From contig SUVS01000005.1 of the NCBI GenBank assembly GCA_015061885.1, positions 1-64,000 on the forward strand: a DNA stretch of 64,000 nucleotides. Direction: 5' to 3'. A program made the translations under genes and the position numbers. Shown here in pieces: positions 31,111 through 39,841 of this stretch (its first letter is position 1; every line of letters begins with the position of its first letter). Below the pieces are notes generated by a model. That model saw only the letters and a list, made by a program, of their open reading frames with translations, was not told where the DNA came from and did not search any database. This DNA is from Lentisphaerota bacterium. Lineage in GTDB: Bacteria > Verrucomicrobiota > Lentisphaeria > Victivallales > Victivallaceae.

Positions 31111-31235
31111 GGCATGGTGTTGCAATGCAAACACCTGTGAGCCGCTCGATAGAAATGGGAATGTATGGGAGAGTATGGGAGAGTATGGGAATGTATGGGA
31201 GGCGGGCAAATTCCGCCAACAGCCGGCAGCCGCTC
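31111..31235 (+). repeat. Dispersed repeat, family C, copy 1, with 10-bp phased ATGGGA array
   Basis: The stretch from GGTGTTGCAATGCAAACACC through GCCGCTCGATAGAAATGGGA to GGCGGGCAAATTCCGCCAAC aligns with 63190-63285. Inside it ATGGGA occurs five times at exactly 10-bp steps (31155-31200) with alternating spacers ATGT/GAGT. The other copy has only about one and a half units. It lies in the 512-bp gap between hisB and the GntR-type gene; no gene is supported there. Confidence 0.65.
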
Positions 31236-31413
31236 TTCTCCTGTAAGCTCCATTCAGCGTAATGCCCGCCAAAAACACTTGGCGGCACCCGCCGCCCACG
31301 CTCTATATAGCCCGCTTGCCACGCCGGAGTGCAACGGAGGCAGGAGTATGCGGCTGACCAATGATAAACCGGCAGAAAAAAGTGTTTTTCTGAAAAAAAA
31401 TTCTTTTGTCCCC

Positions 31414-31442
31414 TTGACAAGCATTATTTTTTGTTATATATT
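31414..31442 (+). promoter_or_regulatory. Promoter of the GntR-type regulator gene
   Basis: TTGACA (31414-31419), 17 bases, TATATT (31437-31442). Transcription should begin near 31449, inside the inverted repeat that follows, 36 bases before the ATG. Confidence 0.75.
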
Positions 31443-31474
31443 GTAGTATATACCACGATTGTAATATATACTAC
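31443..31474 (+). promoter_or_regulatory. Operator-like inverted repeat over the transcription start
   Basis: Perfect 10-bp arms GTAGTATATA (31443-31452) and TATATACTAC (31465-31474) are 22 bp apart start to start, covering the predicted transcription start. This fits repression of the gene by its own product, as is usual for GntR-type regulators whose sites contain GTnTATAnnAC-like palindromes. Confidence 0.7.
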
Positions 31475-31484
31475 GGTGAAAAAT

Positions 31485-32591
31485 ATGGCGAAGTATCAGG
31501 ACATTTATTTGAAAATTGCTGAAAAGATCGTCAGCGGGGAATTGAAAGCCGGAACCAAACTGCCTTCCGGTGAGGAACTCGCTCAACAGTATAATATCAG
31601 CTATATAACTGCCCGGAAAGTTTATGAGTTGCTCTGTCGCAACCGTCTGGTCGATTCCCGTCCCCGGCAGGGATTTTTTGTGCACAATACCGATCAGGAA
31701 GTGTATTGCCCGGAACAGAATTTGCAACTGGGCAAAGTCGGGCTGCTTTTGAGCATGAATGGCTCGATGTATTGCGAATTTTATAATCAGCTTCTTCTGC
31801 GTTTGGTTGCCGAAGGCCATGCTCCGGTTTCGCTGGGGTTCAGCTGGATGATGAAGAATTTTTCGCACGATAAAGCCAAAGCCACGCTTTTGAGCTATGC
31901 CGGTGCAGGGGTGGAAACTCTGATCATCCGCGGTGATGGGCATTTTCCTTACAAGGCTCTGTGGGAAGTCAGGAAGGCTTTCCGCAAGATAATTTTTGTA
32001 ATGTTTTATTCGGGGGATATGCCGTTTGACGGAGCGGCAAAGGTTTTGTTTGATATGCGTCAGGCAGGACGGCTTGCCGCTGAATATATGCTGGAAAACT
32101 GTTTCAATAAATTTGTCTTCATCACCCAGGAACCCGCCCGCGAAGAAATCCGCCGCAAGCATGGCGTAAGCAGTAAACTTTTTGATTTGGATATGCTTGA
32201 CGGCGTAGAAGATGTCTGCAATAAAAATAATATTGATTTTTATGACTGCGGCAGAATAATCGCCAGAAATATGCCACTGACAGATGCCGGATGTGATTTG
32301 CGGAAAAATATCATCGAGGCGATCGAAAGCGGATGCAACGCGTTTGTTTGTATGAATGACACCCGTGCATTGGCAGTTTATCAGACGGCGGCGGAAATCG
32401 GCATAAAAGTCGGTAAAGATATAGGTGTTACCGGTAACTTCAATACCTCGCTGGGGGAAGCATTATCTCCGGCTTTGCCCAGTATTGATTTGAATATAGC
32501 AATGCTGGTCGAAGGTGTTGCCAATGCTCTTGCCAATGATACCGGCAACAGCACGATGTATATTCAACCGAAAATAATAAAACGCAAGTAA
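31485..32591 (+). CDS. GntR-type regulator with LacI-like sugar-binding domain
   Basis: A 368-residue transcription factor. Residues 1-70 form a GntR winged helix ([51 protein letters not shown]). The rest is a periplasmic-binding-protein-like ligand domain ([62 protein letters not shown]), as in AraR-like regulators. I use ATG 31485 ([10 protein letters not shown]), because the track start lies upstream of the predicted transcription start. It is followed 52 bases later by a pseudopilin and a large secreted protein gene, a regulator/pseudopilin/glycosidase set typical of Victivallales, so it probably controls that set in response to a sugar. Confidence 0.9.
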   Translation: MAKYQDIYLKIAEKIVSGELKAGTKLPSGEELAQQYNISYITARKVYELLCRNRLVDSRPRQGFFVHNTDQEVYCPEQNLQLGKVGLLLSMNGSMYCEFYNQLLLRLVAEGHAPVSLGFSWMMKNFSHDKAKATLLSYAGAGVETLIIRGDGHFPYKALWEVRKAFRKIIFVMFYSGDMPFDGAAKVLFDMRQAGRLAAEYMLENCFNKFVFITQEPAREEIRRKHGVSSKLFDLDMLDGVEDVCNKNNIDFYDCGRIIARNMPLTDAGCDLRKNIIEAIESGCNAFVCMNDTRALAVYQTAAEIGIKVGKDIGVTGNFNTSLGEALSPALPSIDLNIAMLVEGVANALANDTGNSTMYIQPKIIKRK

Positions 32592-32643
32592 ACGATGTAA
32601 ATTTAAACATAATTCCACCTTATATAATAGAAAGGGATTTTTT

Positions 32644-33420
32644 ATGAAAAACAGTAATTGCTCCGCCCATGGGCGGGTGAAGGCTTACACCTTCACCCTG
32701 ATTGAACTCCTCGTAGTCATTGCTATCATCGCAATTCTGGCGGCCATGCTGCTGCCGGCATTGTCTTCGGCACGGGAGTCGGCAAAAGAAGGCAGCTGCC
32801 GCGGCAAACTCAAACAGCTGGCTCTGGCTGCTGCCATGTATTCGGGAGATAACCACGACTATTTCCATTATTGCGACCCCGATAAAGGTTCCAGCAACAG
32901 TTCCAGTAATGGCAGTGTGTATATTGACCGCGGCATGAATCAATGGTGGCCCGGCTATGCATACCATAATGTGTGGTACATCAATCAGGCGTTATTGTAT
33001 CTGGAGTTTGACGGCTGGCGTTCGCCGGGGGATATCAACGCTGTGTATTGTGATTCAGCAGAAAATACTCAAGATGAAACTACTCAAAAATCGTATGGCA
33101 GTGTAAGCTACTATTATGATGGTCAACTCTGCAACGAAATTTCCGGCGGCAAAGAGATCCGTGGCACCGCCACTGTGGGTTCGGTCAGCGATCCGACAAA
33201 GATGATTATGTATGGCGAAAATAAAACGGCCTCCAAACGGGTGTATCTCATACCTTACCGCACCAACAGCAAAAGCATGGTTGCCGGAGCGGTCGGCGAC
33301 AATTACGGTACTTTGCACGGCGGCAAAACCCGCAGTAATGCAGCTATGTGCGACGGTTCGGTGGCATCGTTTACCAACGCCCAGTTCAAAGAAGTTGAAC
33401 GCTACGGATTTGAAGACTGA
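32644..33420 (+). CDS. Type II secretion-like pseudopilin (H-X9-DG type)
   Basis: A 258-residue protein with a prepilin signal: a basic leader, then [26 protein letters not shown], with the expected cleavage before the Phe and Glu at +5. [19 protein letters not shown] and a globular C-terminal domain follow, ending with the conserved [18 protein letters not shown]. This is the expanded DUF1559/H-X9-DG family of the PVC group, often present in very many copies. It would be processed by a prepilin peptidase (a candidate is at 44617). Its role, perhaps presenting or exporting the next protein, is not established. AAAGGGAT serves as ribosome site; the next gene starts 36 bases downstream. Confidence 0.9.
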   Translation: MKNSNCSAHGRVKAYTFTLIELLVVIAIIAILAAMLLPALSSARESAKEGSCRGKLKQLALAAAMYSGDNHDYFHYCDPDKGSSNSSSNGSVYIDRGMNQWWPGYAYHNVWYINQALLYLEFDGWRSPGDINAVYCDSAENTQDETTQKSYGSVSYYYDGQLCNEISGGKEIRGTATVGSVSDPTKMIMYGENKTASKRVYLIPYRTNSKSMVAGAVGDNYGTLHGGKTRSNAAMCDGSVASFTNAQFKEVERYGFED

Positions 33421-33456
33421 TTTTTTTAACATATAACCAACAGGAATAAAAGAATT

Positions 33457-36400
33457 ATGAAAAAACTTTTAGGTGCAATGCTGCTTGCCGGTTTGACTGC
33501 TTCCGTTATGGCAAATGTGGTATTGGAGCGGTTCGACGACCCGAAAATGATTACCGGCAAAATCATTCCCGGCAGCGGTGCTGAACTGGATCTTACCGGC
33601 GGTGTGGAACGGGGGGCTTTAAGAGCCAAAGGGCAGAAAAAAAATCTGCAATATATTTACGAACACAGTGTTTACGGCAAACCCGGCGACAAATTTGCCG
33701 TTGCACTCAATTATACCAGTACAGCACATGTATCCAACAATTTTCTGATCGTAGTTCTTTATCAGACCAAAGATAAAGGCAAGACTATCGGCAGCAAATA
33801 TTTCAAGCTGGGTTTGAGTATGACCCGCTGGACTCACCGGCAGTTTGAGATAACTCTGCCGGAAGGCGCGACCAAAGCCCAGGTGCTGCTCCGTTTGGCA
33901 AATGTGCCGCCGACCGGCGAAGTCAAGGTGGATTTCTTCCGCATTGCCCCGGTGGTCAACAACCGTGCCAAAGGCATTGACCTTGAAACTTTTGATACCA
34001 CCTTTGACGGCTGGCGGTTCGATCAGCACTTGATCTTTGACCATTTTATGCCCGGCAGAGGCGGCAAAGTGGTCAATGAGTGGCGTGAAGCCAAAGTCGG
34101 CGAAGCATTCTTTCAGGCGGAAGGTTCCGGCGAGCCCATGCAGTATGCTCTTTACATTGACAATATCAGAGTGAATCCCACCAGCAACTATGTTTTTGAA
34201 GCATGGTACAAGGCGACCAAAAACTTTCAGTATCATGCCAACGGTATGCTGATATTCTTCTATAAAGATAAAGACGGCAATGCTCTCGGTCAGAGCCGTT
34301 TCCACATCCGCAACACCGAAGAATGGAAAGAATTGCTGCACACTTTCACCACTCCGGAAAAGTGTGAATTTGTGGACATCGGTCTGAATATGCGTAAGAT
34401 GAAGCAGGACGACAAGATCAAACTCGACCATTTGCGTTTCAAGAATGCCGGTGATAAACTTTATGTAAAAGCTGAAACCACCTCCGCCACCGCCAAAATG
34501 CGGGTGACTGCCGCACTGACCGGCAATCTTAAAAGCTCTGACATCGTTTCCGGCAAATTCACCATCTTATCCAAAGATAAAAAAGTTGTCAAAGAGATGA
34601 ATACCGCCGCCGGTGTAACAACTCTGGATGTGGATTTGAAAACTCTTCCTGACGGAGAGTATTATATCAAACCGGTAATCACGCTCAAAAACGGTAAGGT
34701 TTTTGACGCTCCGGAAGAATTTTTCAGCGTTTACAACAACCCCGACTGGATCAACGATATTGGTATCCAGAAACCCGGTATGCCCGCCCCGAAACCGTGG
34801 AAAGACCTTGCTGCGGCAGGTAGAAATACTGTTGAAAACTGGAGCGGCAAAGTTTTTTTCAATGCCAACGGTATGGTGAAGAATATTTATGCCGGAAAAG
34901 GCGAAGTTTTGACCGCCCCCATGCAGTTGACCGTTAATTCCGCAGTGCCGGAATTGAAGATAAGCAATTTTGCTGTTCAGCCGAGTCTGGCGACTGCCAA
35001 ACTTTCCGGCAAAAGCGGTGATTTGCAGCTTTCCGGCAAAGTCACCAGCGATTATATGGGTTTTACCCGCTACACATTGACTGTAAAAGCCAATAAAGAT
35101 ACTGCCCTTGATGAGTTCAAAATCGCCTTGCCGGTGCCTGATGCCGACTTTGTGAGCCGTACTGACGGTTCATGGTCAAATGTCGGGGCAATGGCTTTGA
35201 AGGAAATCAAAAAGTTTACCAGCAAAAAATTCTACGACAATATCATGGTCGGTACCATCGACCGGGGCGTGAGTTTTTTTCTTTCCAGACTGGAACCGGC
35301 AAGCAAACGCAAGTTTGACCGTGATTGGCTCTATGTTGACAAAAATCTTATGAGCGTAAATTTAGTCGGCGAAAAAATCCAGCTCAAAGCCGGCGAAAGC
35401 AAAGTCTTTGATTTTGCGATCTGTGCCTTCCCCTACCGTCCTGCCGAAAATAACTGGCGGCGATTGCGTTTCCGTGCCGGTAAAAACAGCAACCTTGATC
35501 TGGTATGGCAGACCAGCAGTATGTTCAAATATGCCGGAAGTCTGGCGGTCAGCAACAACGATAAATACATGAAAGATTATCTTTCAAAGAAAAACGGCGG
35601 CTACCGGCTTTTCTATCAGTGCCCGCCCTACATCCTTGAGCAGATCCCCCAGTGGAGTTTTTTCCGCGATCAGTGGATCGCTCTGCCCTCGCGTGCATAT
35701 AATTTCCCGCCGTTCGGCAAGCTCTCCAAAGGCAATTTCCGCAGTAAGCTCTGGCAGGATCTTTATGTGCAGGAACTGGTCAAGATGATGAAAAGCAATC
35801 CGTGGGACGGCGTTTATTACGATTGCTTCGGTACCGATCTTTTTACCGAAAACGGCGAACACTTCAACCCGGTATTTGAACTGCGTGATTTTCAGGAACG
35901 CATATACAATGCCCAACGCATCAAAGACCCCGCAAGTCTTACCATCTCACACGCCGGAGCCGATCAGGGCAATATGATGTGTGCGTATTCAAATGTGGTG
36001 CTTATGGGCGAACAGTACCGGGCGGAGTTTTACAGTAATACATATTTTACAGATTTTATGAGTATGGATCGCTTCCGGTTTGAAAATGCTTCCAACATCG
36101 GCCCCGACCGCATGATCCTGCCGCAGTACCGGCAGGAGGAAAAGACCGAAAGCCCCAAAGTATCGACTCACTTGAGCGGCATGGCAACATTGCATTGTCT
36201 GATGATGTACCCCAACTTTATTCATTCGGCAACCGAACTTTCCATCCGCGACCGTATGTATGCTTTCGGCTTGAACGACGCTGATTTTATCGGCTACTGG
36301 CAGAAAGAAAAACCACAGATCAAAACCGGCAGCAAAGATGTGTATGCCAGTTACTTTGACAAGAAATCCGGGGCGTTTGCCACGGTTCTGAATTACTCTA

Positions 36401-36549
36401 AACAGAGTAATACCGTCAAGCTGGAACTGCCTTTCAACTACAAAAAAGCGGTGATTTTTGACCCGGTAACGCAAAAGGAAACCGCCTACACCGGTCAGGC
36501 GATAACTCTGGAACCCAGTATGGCTAAATTCATAACCTTTACCAAGTAA
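33457..36549 (+). CDS. Large secreted glycoside-hydrolase-like protein
   Basis: A 1030-residue exported protein with signal peptide MKKLLGAMLLAGLTASVMAN. Residues about 25-330 look like two jelly-roll, carbohydrate-binding-like domains (RFDDPKMITGKIIPGSG; VDFFRIAPV; HLRFKNAGDKLYVK). An Ig-like part (VSGKFTILSKDKKVVKEMN) and a beta-sandwich follow. The C-terminal third looks like a TIM barrel with WDGVYYDCFGTDLF (a likely acidic catalytic region), LTISHAGADQG and a closing small beta domain. I think it belongs to the uncharacterised glycosidase-like families with DUF6067/GH123-like barrels, but this is a guess; the substrate is unknown. It is co-transcribed with the pseudopilin before it and the PHP gene two bases after it. 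Confidence 0.7.
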   Translation: MKKLLGAMLLAGLTASVMANVVLERFDDPKMITGKIIPGSGAELDLTGGVERGALRAKGQKKNLQYIYEHSVYGKPGDKFAVALNYTSTAHVSNNFLIVVLYQTKDKGKTIGSKYFKLGLSMTRWTHRQFEITLPEGATKAQVLLRLANVPPTGEVKVDFFRIAPVVNNRAKGIDLETFDTTFDGWRFDQHLIFDHFMPGRGGKVVNEWREAKVGEAFFQAEGSGEPMQYALYIDNIRVNPTSNYVFEAWYKATKNFQYHANGMLIFFYKDKDGNALGQSRFHIRNTEEWKELLHTFTTPEKCEFVDIGLNMRKMKQDDKIKLDHLRFKNAGDKLYVKAETTSATAKMRVTAALTGNLKSSDIVSGKFTILSKDKKVVKEMNTAAGVTTLDVDLKTLPDGEYYIKPVITLKNGKVFDAPEEFFSVYNNPDWINDIGIQKPGMPAPKPWKDLAAAGRNTVENWSGKVFFNANGMVKNIYAGKGEVLTAPMQLTVNSAVPELKISNFAVQPSLATAKLSGKSGDLQLSGKVTSDYMGFTRYTLTVKANKDTALDEFKIALPVPDADFVSRTDGSWSNVGAMALKEIKKFTSKKFYDNIMVGTIDRGVSFFLSRLEPASKRKFDRDWLYVDKNLMSVNLVGEKIQLKAGESKVFDFAICAFPYRPAENNWRRLRFRAGKNSNLDLVWQTSSMFKYAGSLAVSNNDKYMKDYLSKKNGGYRLFYQCPPYILEQIPQWSFFRDQWIALPSRAYNFPPFGKLSKGNFRSKLWQDLYVQELVKMMKSNPWDGVYYDCFGTDLFTENGEHFNPVFELRDFQERIYNAQRIKDPASLTISHAGADQGNMMCAYSNVVLMGEQYRAEFYSNTYFTDFMSMDRFRFENASNIGPDRMILPQYRQEEKTESPKVSTHLSGMATLHCLMMYPNFIHSATELSIRDRMYAFGLNDADFIGYWQKEKPQIKTGSKDVYASYFDKKSGAFATVLNYSKQSNTVKLELPFNYKKAVIFDPVTQKETAYTGQAITLEPSMAKFITFTK

Positions 36550-36551
36550 AA

Positions 36552-37448
36552 ATGATAATCAATAACGATTTGCATATACACACGCATTGTTCGTGCGATT
36601 CAGCGTGTGCCCAACTGCCGACCATTGTCGAAGCCGGTAAAAAGGCGGGCTTTGAGCATTGGGGCGTATCCGACCATCTGCACACCCGTTTCAATCTGCC
36701 GGATATTGAAATCGCCGCAGAAGAATTCCGCAAGTTCGGTAAGGTGCCGGGATTCCACTTCGGTCTGGAAATAAGCTGTGCCACGCAATGGGAGTGCGAA
36801 AAGATCGCCAAACGCGATTATACATCATGTTTTGTTTATGACCTTAAAGGGCATCCGTTCCGTACCATGACCCCCATTGACGGAGTCATGTACGGCGGCC
36901 CGGAAAACGGCCCGCTGGCTTTGGATATAACTCAACGCGAAATCGACCGTCTGGGCATAGAATATATTATCGGCGGCGTGCATAAGCCCAACTATACGGA
37001 ACAGGCACCCAAACCGATGATCGACGACTTTTTCAACCAGATGTGTTTTCTGGTAAAACATGAATTCGTGGATATTCTGGCTCACCCGTGGGATATGCTT
37101 GCGTTCTGGAGCGGTTATTACCTGATAACCCGCGATCCGGCCGACCGGGATTACAATGTTATGAAAATGATTCCGCAGGAGTATTGGGACGAATTGGAGC
37201 ATTTGCTGATAAGTCATAATAAACTTGCCGAAATAAACAGTTTTATAATCTATCCGGAAGTGCCCGAAGATATACGACGCTATTATTTTGAAAAAATCAC
37301 CAAATGGCGTGATGCGGGAGTAAAATTCACCTACGGCAGTGATTTGCATGCCGCAGAATATAATTTCCAGTTCCGCGAAACATTTGAAAAACTGTTGTCA
37401 GAATACGGCTTCAGCAGCAGTGATTTCGCCTTGCCGCCATGGAATTGA
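36552..37448 (+). CDS. PHP-domain phosphoesterase
   Basis: A 298-residue metal-dependent phosphoesterase of the PHP family (HisK/polymerase-associated fold). All metal motifs are visible: NDLHIHTHCS (motif 1), WGVSDHLH (motif 2), HFGLEISC (Glu ligand), DILAHPWDM (motif 3) and YGSDLHAAEY (motif 4, DxH). It starts two bases after the secreted-protein gene stop, so it is translationally coupled to it. This points to a role in the same sugar pathway, perhaps a sugar-phosphate phosphatase, rather than histidine synthesis; that is inference. Confidence 0.85.
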   Translation: MIINNDLHIHTHCSCDSACAQLPTIVEAGKKAGFEHWGVSDHLHTRFNLPDIEIAAEEFRKFGKVPGFHFGLEISCATQWECEKIAKRDYTSCFVYDLKGHPFRTMTPIDGVMYGGPENGPLALDITQREIDRLGIEYIIGGVHKPNYTEQAPKPMIDDFFNQMCFLVKHEFVDILAHPWDMLAFWSGYYLITRDPADRDYNVMKMIPQEYWDELEHLLISHNKLAEINSFIIYPEVPEDIRRYYFEKITKWRDAGVKFTYGSDLHAAEYNFQFRETFEKLLSEYGFSSSDFALPPWN

Positions 37449-37460
37449 CGCCTTCATTGC

Positions 37461-37514
37461 ACCACAGAAAATCGAGCGGCAATTAACGGACTTCGTATTG
37501 CCGCTTGATGTGGT
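37461..37514. repeat. Inverted repeat between convergent genes
   Basis: Outer arms ACCACA (37461-37466)/TGTGGT (37509-37514) and inner 9-bp arms AGCGGCAAT (37475-37483)/ATTGCCGCT (37497-37505) could fold into a two-part hairpin. It separates the convergent PHP and Ntn-hydrolase genes and may end transcription, but there is no T run. Confidence 0.5.
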
Positions 37515-37572
37515 TGGCGGGGGCATTCGCTGTAATTGGGCTTTGCCGTAAAACCGCTTGAGAAATATCAGA

Positions 37573-38694
37573 TCAGATATTCAGCAGTTTGGCCGCTTCG
37601 AGCCAGATCGCTTCAGCAGTTGAATTCATAAGTTTGACAGCTTCGGTGCGTTTGCCGGCTTTCAGCAGTTTGCGGGCATTTTCTTTGGCCTGATTCATTT
37701 TCTTTACCGAATCAATTTCAAACTTTGTCCATTCAGCGGGTACTTCTGCTGCGTAGGTGAGTTTGTCAAAGCGTTTCCATGCGGCAGTTGACCATTTGAG
37801 ATCACCCATTGCCGGATGGATTTTTTCGGCACAAACCGGCACCGGCACATAGATCGTGTTGCGGGGCGGTCCGATGGTGGCGTAGAGTACGGAAAGTACA
37901 TCGGGGTTTTCTTTATCAATTTCCACTGTGCAACCGGAATTGGTGGTTTTGCCGCAGAGTGAACGCTTTTCGGAAGATTCTTCGGGCATCTTGCAATGAC
38001 GCGAAGCGTCAAAAATATCCGGCAGGGTTACCTTGCCGTGTTTATCAATAGCCTGGTTCAAGTGATATATAGCCATATATGCCCGGGCACTGCTGTTGAG
38101 ATGCCCTTTTATGGTATTGCGTGAAAGAGCATACATGCCCGGATTCTGCCAGATGTTGGCACGGACGGTATAACCGTTGTCGATTTTCTGCACCGAACAA
38201 TGTTTGGCGGTTATTTCGCAGACATAACCTTCGTTGGGATCGCAGAAAAAGAAGGTCGAACCTTTTTTGCCGTGGTTGTAATCACCGGATTTGAGGATCT
38301 CTTTGAGTTTGTCAACGGCTTGCCGGGCGGTATCGCAGGATTCAAGGATCACCCACATGATTTTCGGTGTTCCTTTGCCGTCTTTATTGGTGTTCGGCGG
38401 ATCAATACAAAGTTCGCCGCTGTTCATTGCTCCGGCAAGTCCGGAGACATTGATGCCGGAATTGATGATGTTTTTATCATTGCTCAAGGCAACCCATTTA
38501 CGCGGCGAGGAGGGGTTGCTCAAATAAATCGCAAGTTTTTTGGCAGCGGCGTCGCGATTTTTGTGCAGGATATTGGTTCCGTTTTTTGTCAGGTCAGAAA
38601 ACACCATCCAACTGGTACATGCACATACGCACTGCGGCACGGTTGCCGCAATCAAAGCAAAACAGCTTACAGCAAAAACCAACAGTTCTTTCAT
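37573..38694 (-). CDS. Secreted C45/choloylglycine-hydrolase-like Ntn hydrolase
   Basis: A 373-residue exported protein of the linear-amide C-N hydrolase superfamily (penicillin acylase, bile salt hydrolase, C45). The signal peptide (MKELLVFAVSCFALIAATVP) is followed by QCVCACTSWMVFSDLTKNGTNILHKNRD. The Cys of CTSW is the expected N-terminal nucleophile after processing, and NRD is the usual follow-up motif. Later conserved parts are GAMNSGELCID, STFFFCDPNEGYVCEITA and DPDVLSVLYATIGPPRNTIYVPV-like sequence. The start is moved to ATG 38694, which has AGGAG five bases upstream. The substrate (bile acid conjugate, N-acyl amino acid or peptide) is unknown. Confidence 0.82.
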   Translation of the reverse strand: MKELLVFAVSCFALIAATVPQCVCACTSWMVFSDLTKNGTNILHKNRDAAAKKLAIYLSNPSSPRKWVALSNDKNIINSGINVSGLAGAMNSGELCIDPPNTNKDGKGTPKIMWVILESCDTARQAVDKLKEILKSGDYNHGKKGSTFFFCDPNEGYVCEITAKHCSVQKIDNGYTVRANIWQNPGMYALSRNTIKGHLNSSARAYMAIYHLNQAIDKHGKVTLPDIFDASRHCKMPEESSEKRSLCGKTTNSGCTVEIDKENPDVLSVLYATIGPPRNTIYVPVPVCAEKIHPAMGDLKWSTAAWKRFDKLTYAAEVPAEWTKFEIDSVKKMNQAKENARKLLKAGKRTEAVKLMNSTAEAIWLEAAKLLNI

Positions 38695-38791
38695 AACGCT
38701 CCTTGAGGTTGTCTGGTTACGATTGTTCTTAAACATAGCACAACAAAATAAAATTGCAAACCGTATTGAATCAAAGAGATGATAAACTTTT

Positions 38792-39682
38792 CTAACGCTC
38801 CAGAGCCAGTAACACTACACCGAGCAGTATCAGCAGCAAAGCGGCAAACTTTTTTGCCAGTTGTTTTTCGCGGAAGATGAATGCACCCAACGCAAAGCTC
38901 ACAATGCAGTTGCTCCGGCGAACCAATGAAATTATTGATATATGCACATCGGGCATACTTACGGCATAAAAATAACAGAAATCTGCCGCAATCAGCAGTA
39001 TCCCTGTAAGTGCCACACTCCAATGCCAGTGGAATTTTCTGGCATTTTCTTTTTTTACACTTGAACATATCAGATAGTTTGCCCCCAGTACGATCACCAG
39101 ATTTACCGCAAAGTAAAACTGCACCACATTGGGTGATATGTGCAAGGTGTTCAAAAGATATTTGTCGTAGATCGCCGAAGCCGCCCCTAAAAGTGTACCC
39201 AATGCCAGAGCGTGAATACCTTTATGCCGGGCAAAGCTGATATTTTCAAGTTTACCGGCCAATGCAAAAATCAGATACCCCGCAAAAATCGAGATCATGG
39301 CAAACGCCTGTATCAAAGAGGGTATTTCGCCGTAAAAACATAATCCCATGATGAATACCCACAAAGGTGCCGAAGCCCGCACCGGCGAAGCTATGGAAAT
39401 CGGCAGTTCCCGCATGGCGTAATATACACAAGCCCAGCTGGAACCGACCAGAATTGCTTTGGCGAAAATCAGCCACCACTCCAAAGTTGTGCAGTTCGCC
39501 GCCGCCGCAATGCGTCCGCTTATACCCAGCATGGCAATAAAAAATACCGTGCCGCACAAGTTGGAGTAAAAAAGTGTCGGTGCAACCGGATTGTTCTGCA
39601 CGGCACGCTTTTTGCATATATCGTAAAATCCCAGCATAAGCGACGATGCCAGCGTGGGGATAAGAAAGTTTTCTGTAATCAT
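38792..39682 (-). CDS. EamA/DMT-family transporter
   Basis: A 296-residue membrane protein with ten predicted helices in two EamA repeats (PTLASSLMLGFYDICKKRAV... and GIHALALGTLLGAASAIYDKYLL...). It shows the family end pattern of each half, PISIASPVRASAPLWVFIMGLCFYGEIPSLIQ and VHISIISLVRRSNCIVSFALGAFIFREKQLAKKFAALLLILLGVVLL. Substrates of such drug/metabolite exporters cannot be predicted. It is the gene before the Ntn-hydrolase on the minus strand, with a gap of about 100 bases. Confidence 0.88.
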   Translation of the reverse strand: MITENFLIPTLASSLMLGFYDICKKRAVQNNPVAPTLFYSNLCGTVFFIAMLGISGRIAAAANCTTLEWWLIFAKAILVGSSWACVYYAMRELPISIASPVRASAPLWVFIMGLCFYGEIPSLIQAFAMISIFAGYLIFALAGKLENISFARHKGIHALALGTLLGAASAIYDKYLLNTLHISPNVVQFYFAVNLVIVLGANYLICSSVKKENARKFHWHWSVALTGILLIAADFCYFYAVSMPDVHISIISLVRRSNCIVSFALGAFIFREKQLAKKFAALLLILLGVVLLALER

Positions 39683-39763
39683 ATTTTCACCTCAATATTA
39701 ATATAGCACACTCAAGCACTTCCGTCAAGCGGAGAATTTTAACTGTTTAGCGGAGTTCTGCAC

Positions 39764-39792
39764 TTGCAATCATGTTGAATTTGTGGTATATT
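39764..39792 (+). promoter_or_regulatory. Predicted promoter of cstA
   Basis: TTGCAA (39764-39769), 17 bases, TATATT (39787-39792), about 50 bases before the cstA ATG. Confidence 0.55.
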
Positions 39793-39841
39793 TACACAAT
39801 TATATTTTTTTATCAACATCATTAATATGAAGGGATGAGTT

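Noticed and set aside
31155-31200. Possible CRISPR array
   Set aside because: Units are 10 bp without unique spacers, and no cas gene is present; it is a short tandem repeat.
31064-31446. Overlapping short ORFs on both strands (118, 93, 73 and 64 codons) between hisB and the GntR-type gene
   Set aside because: They run through hairpins and the 10-bp repeat array, with no ribosome sites or domain features.
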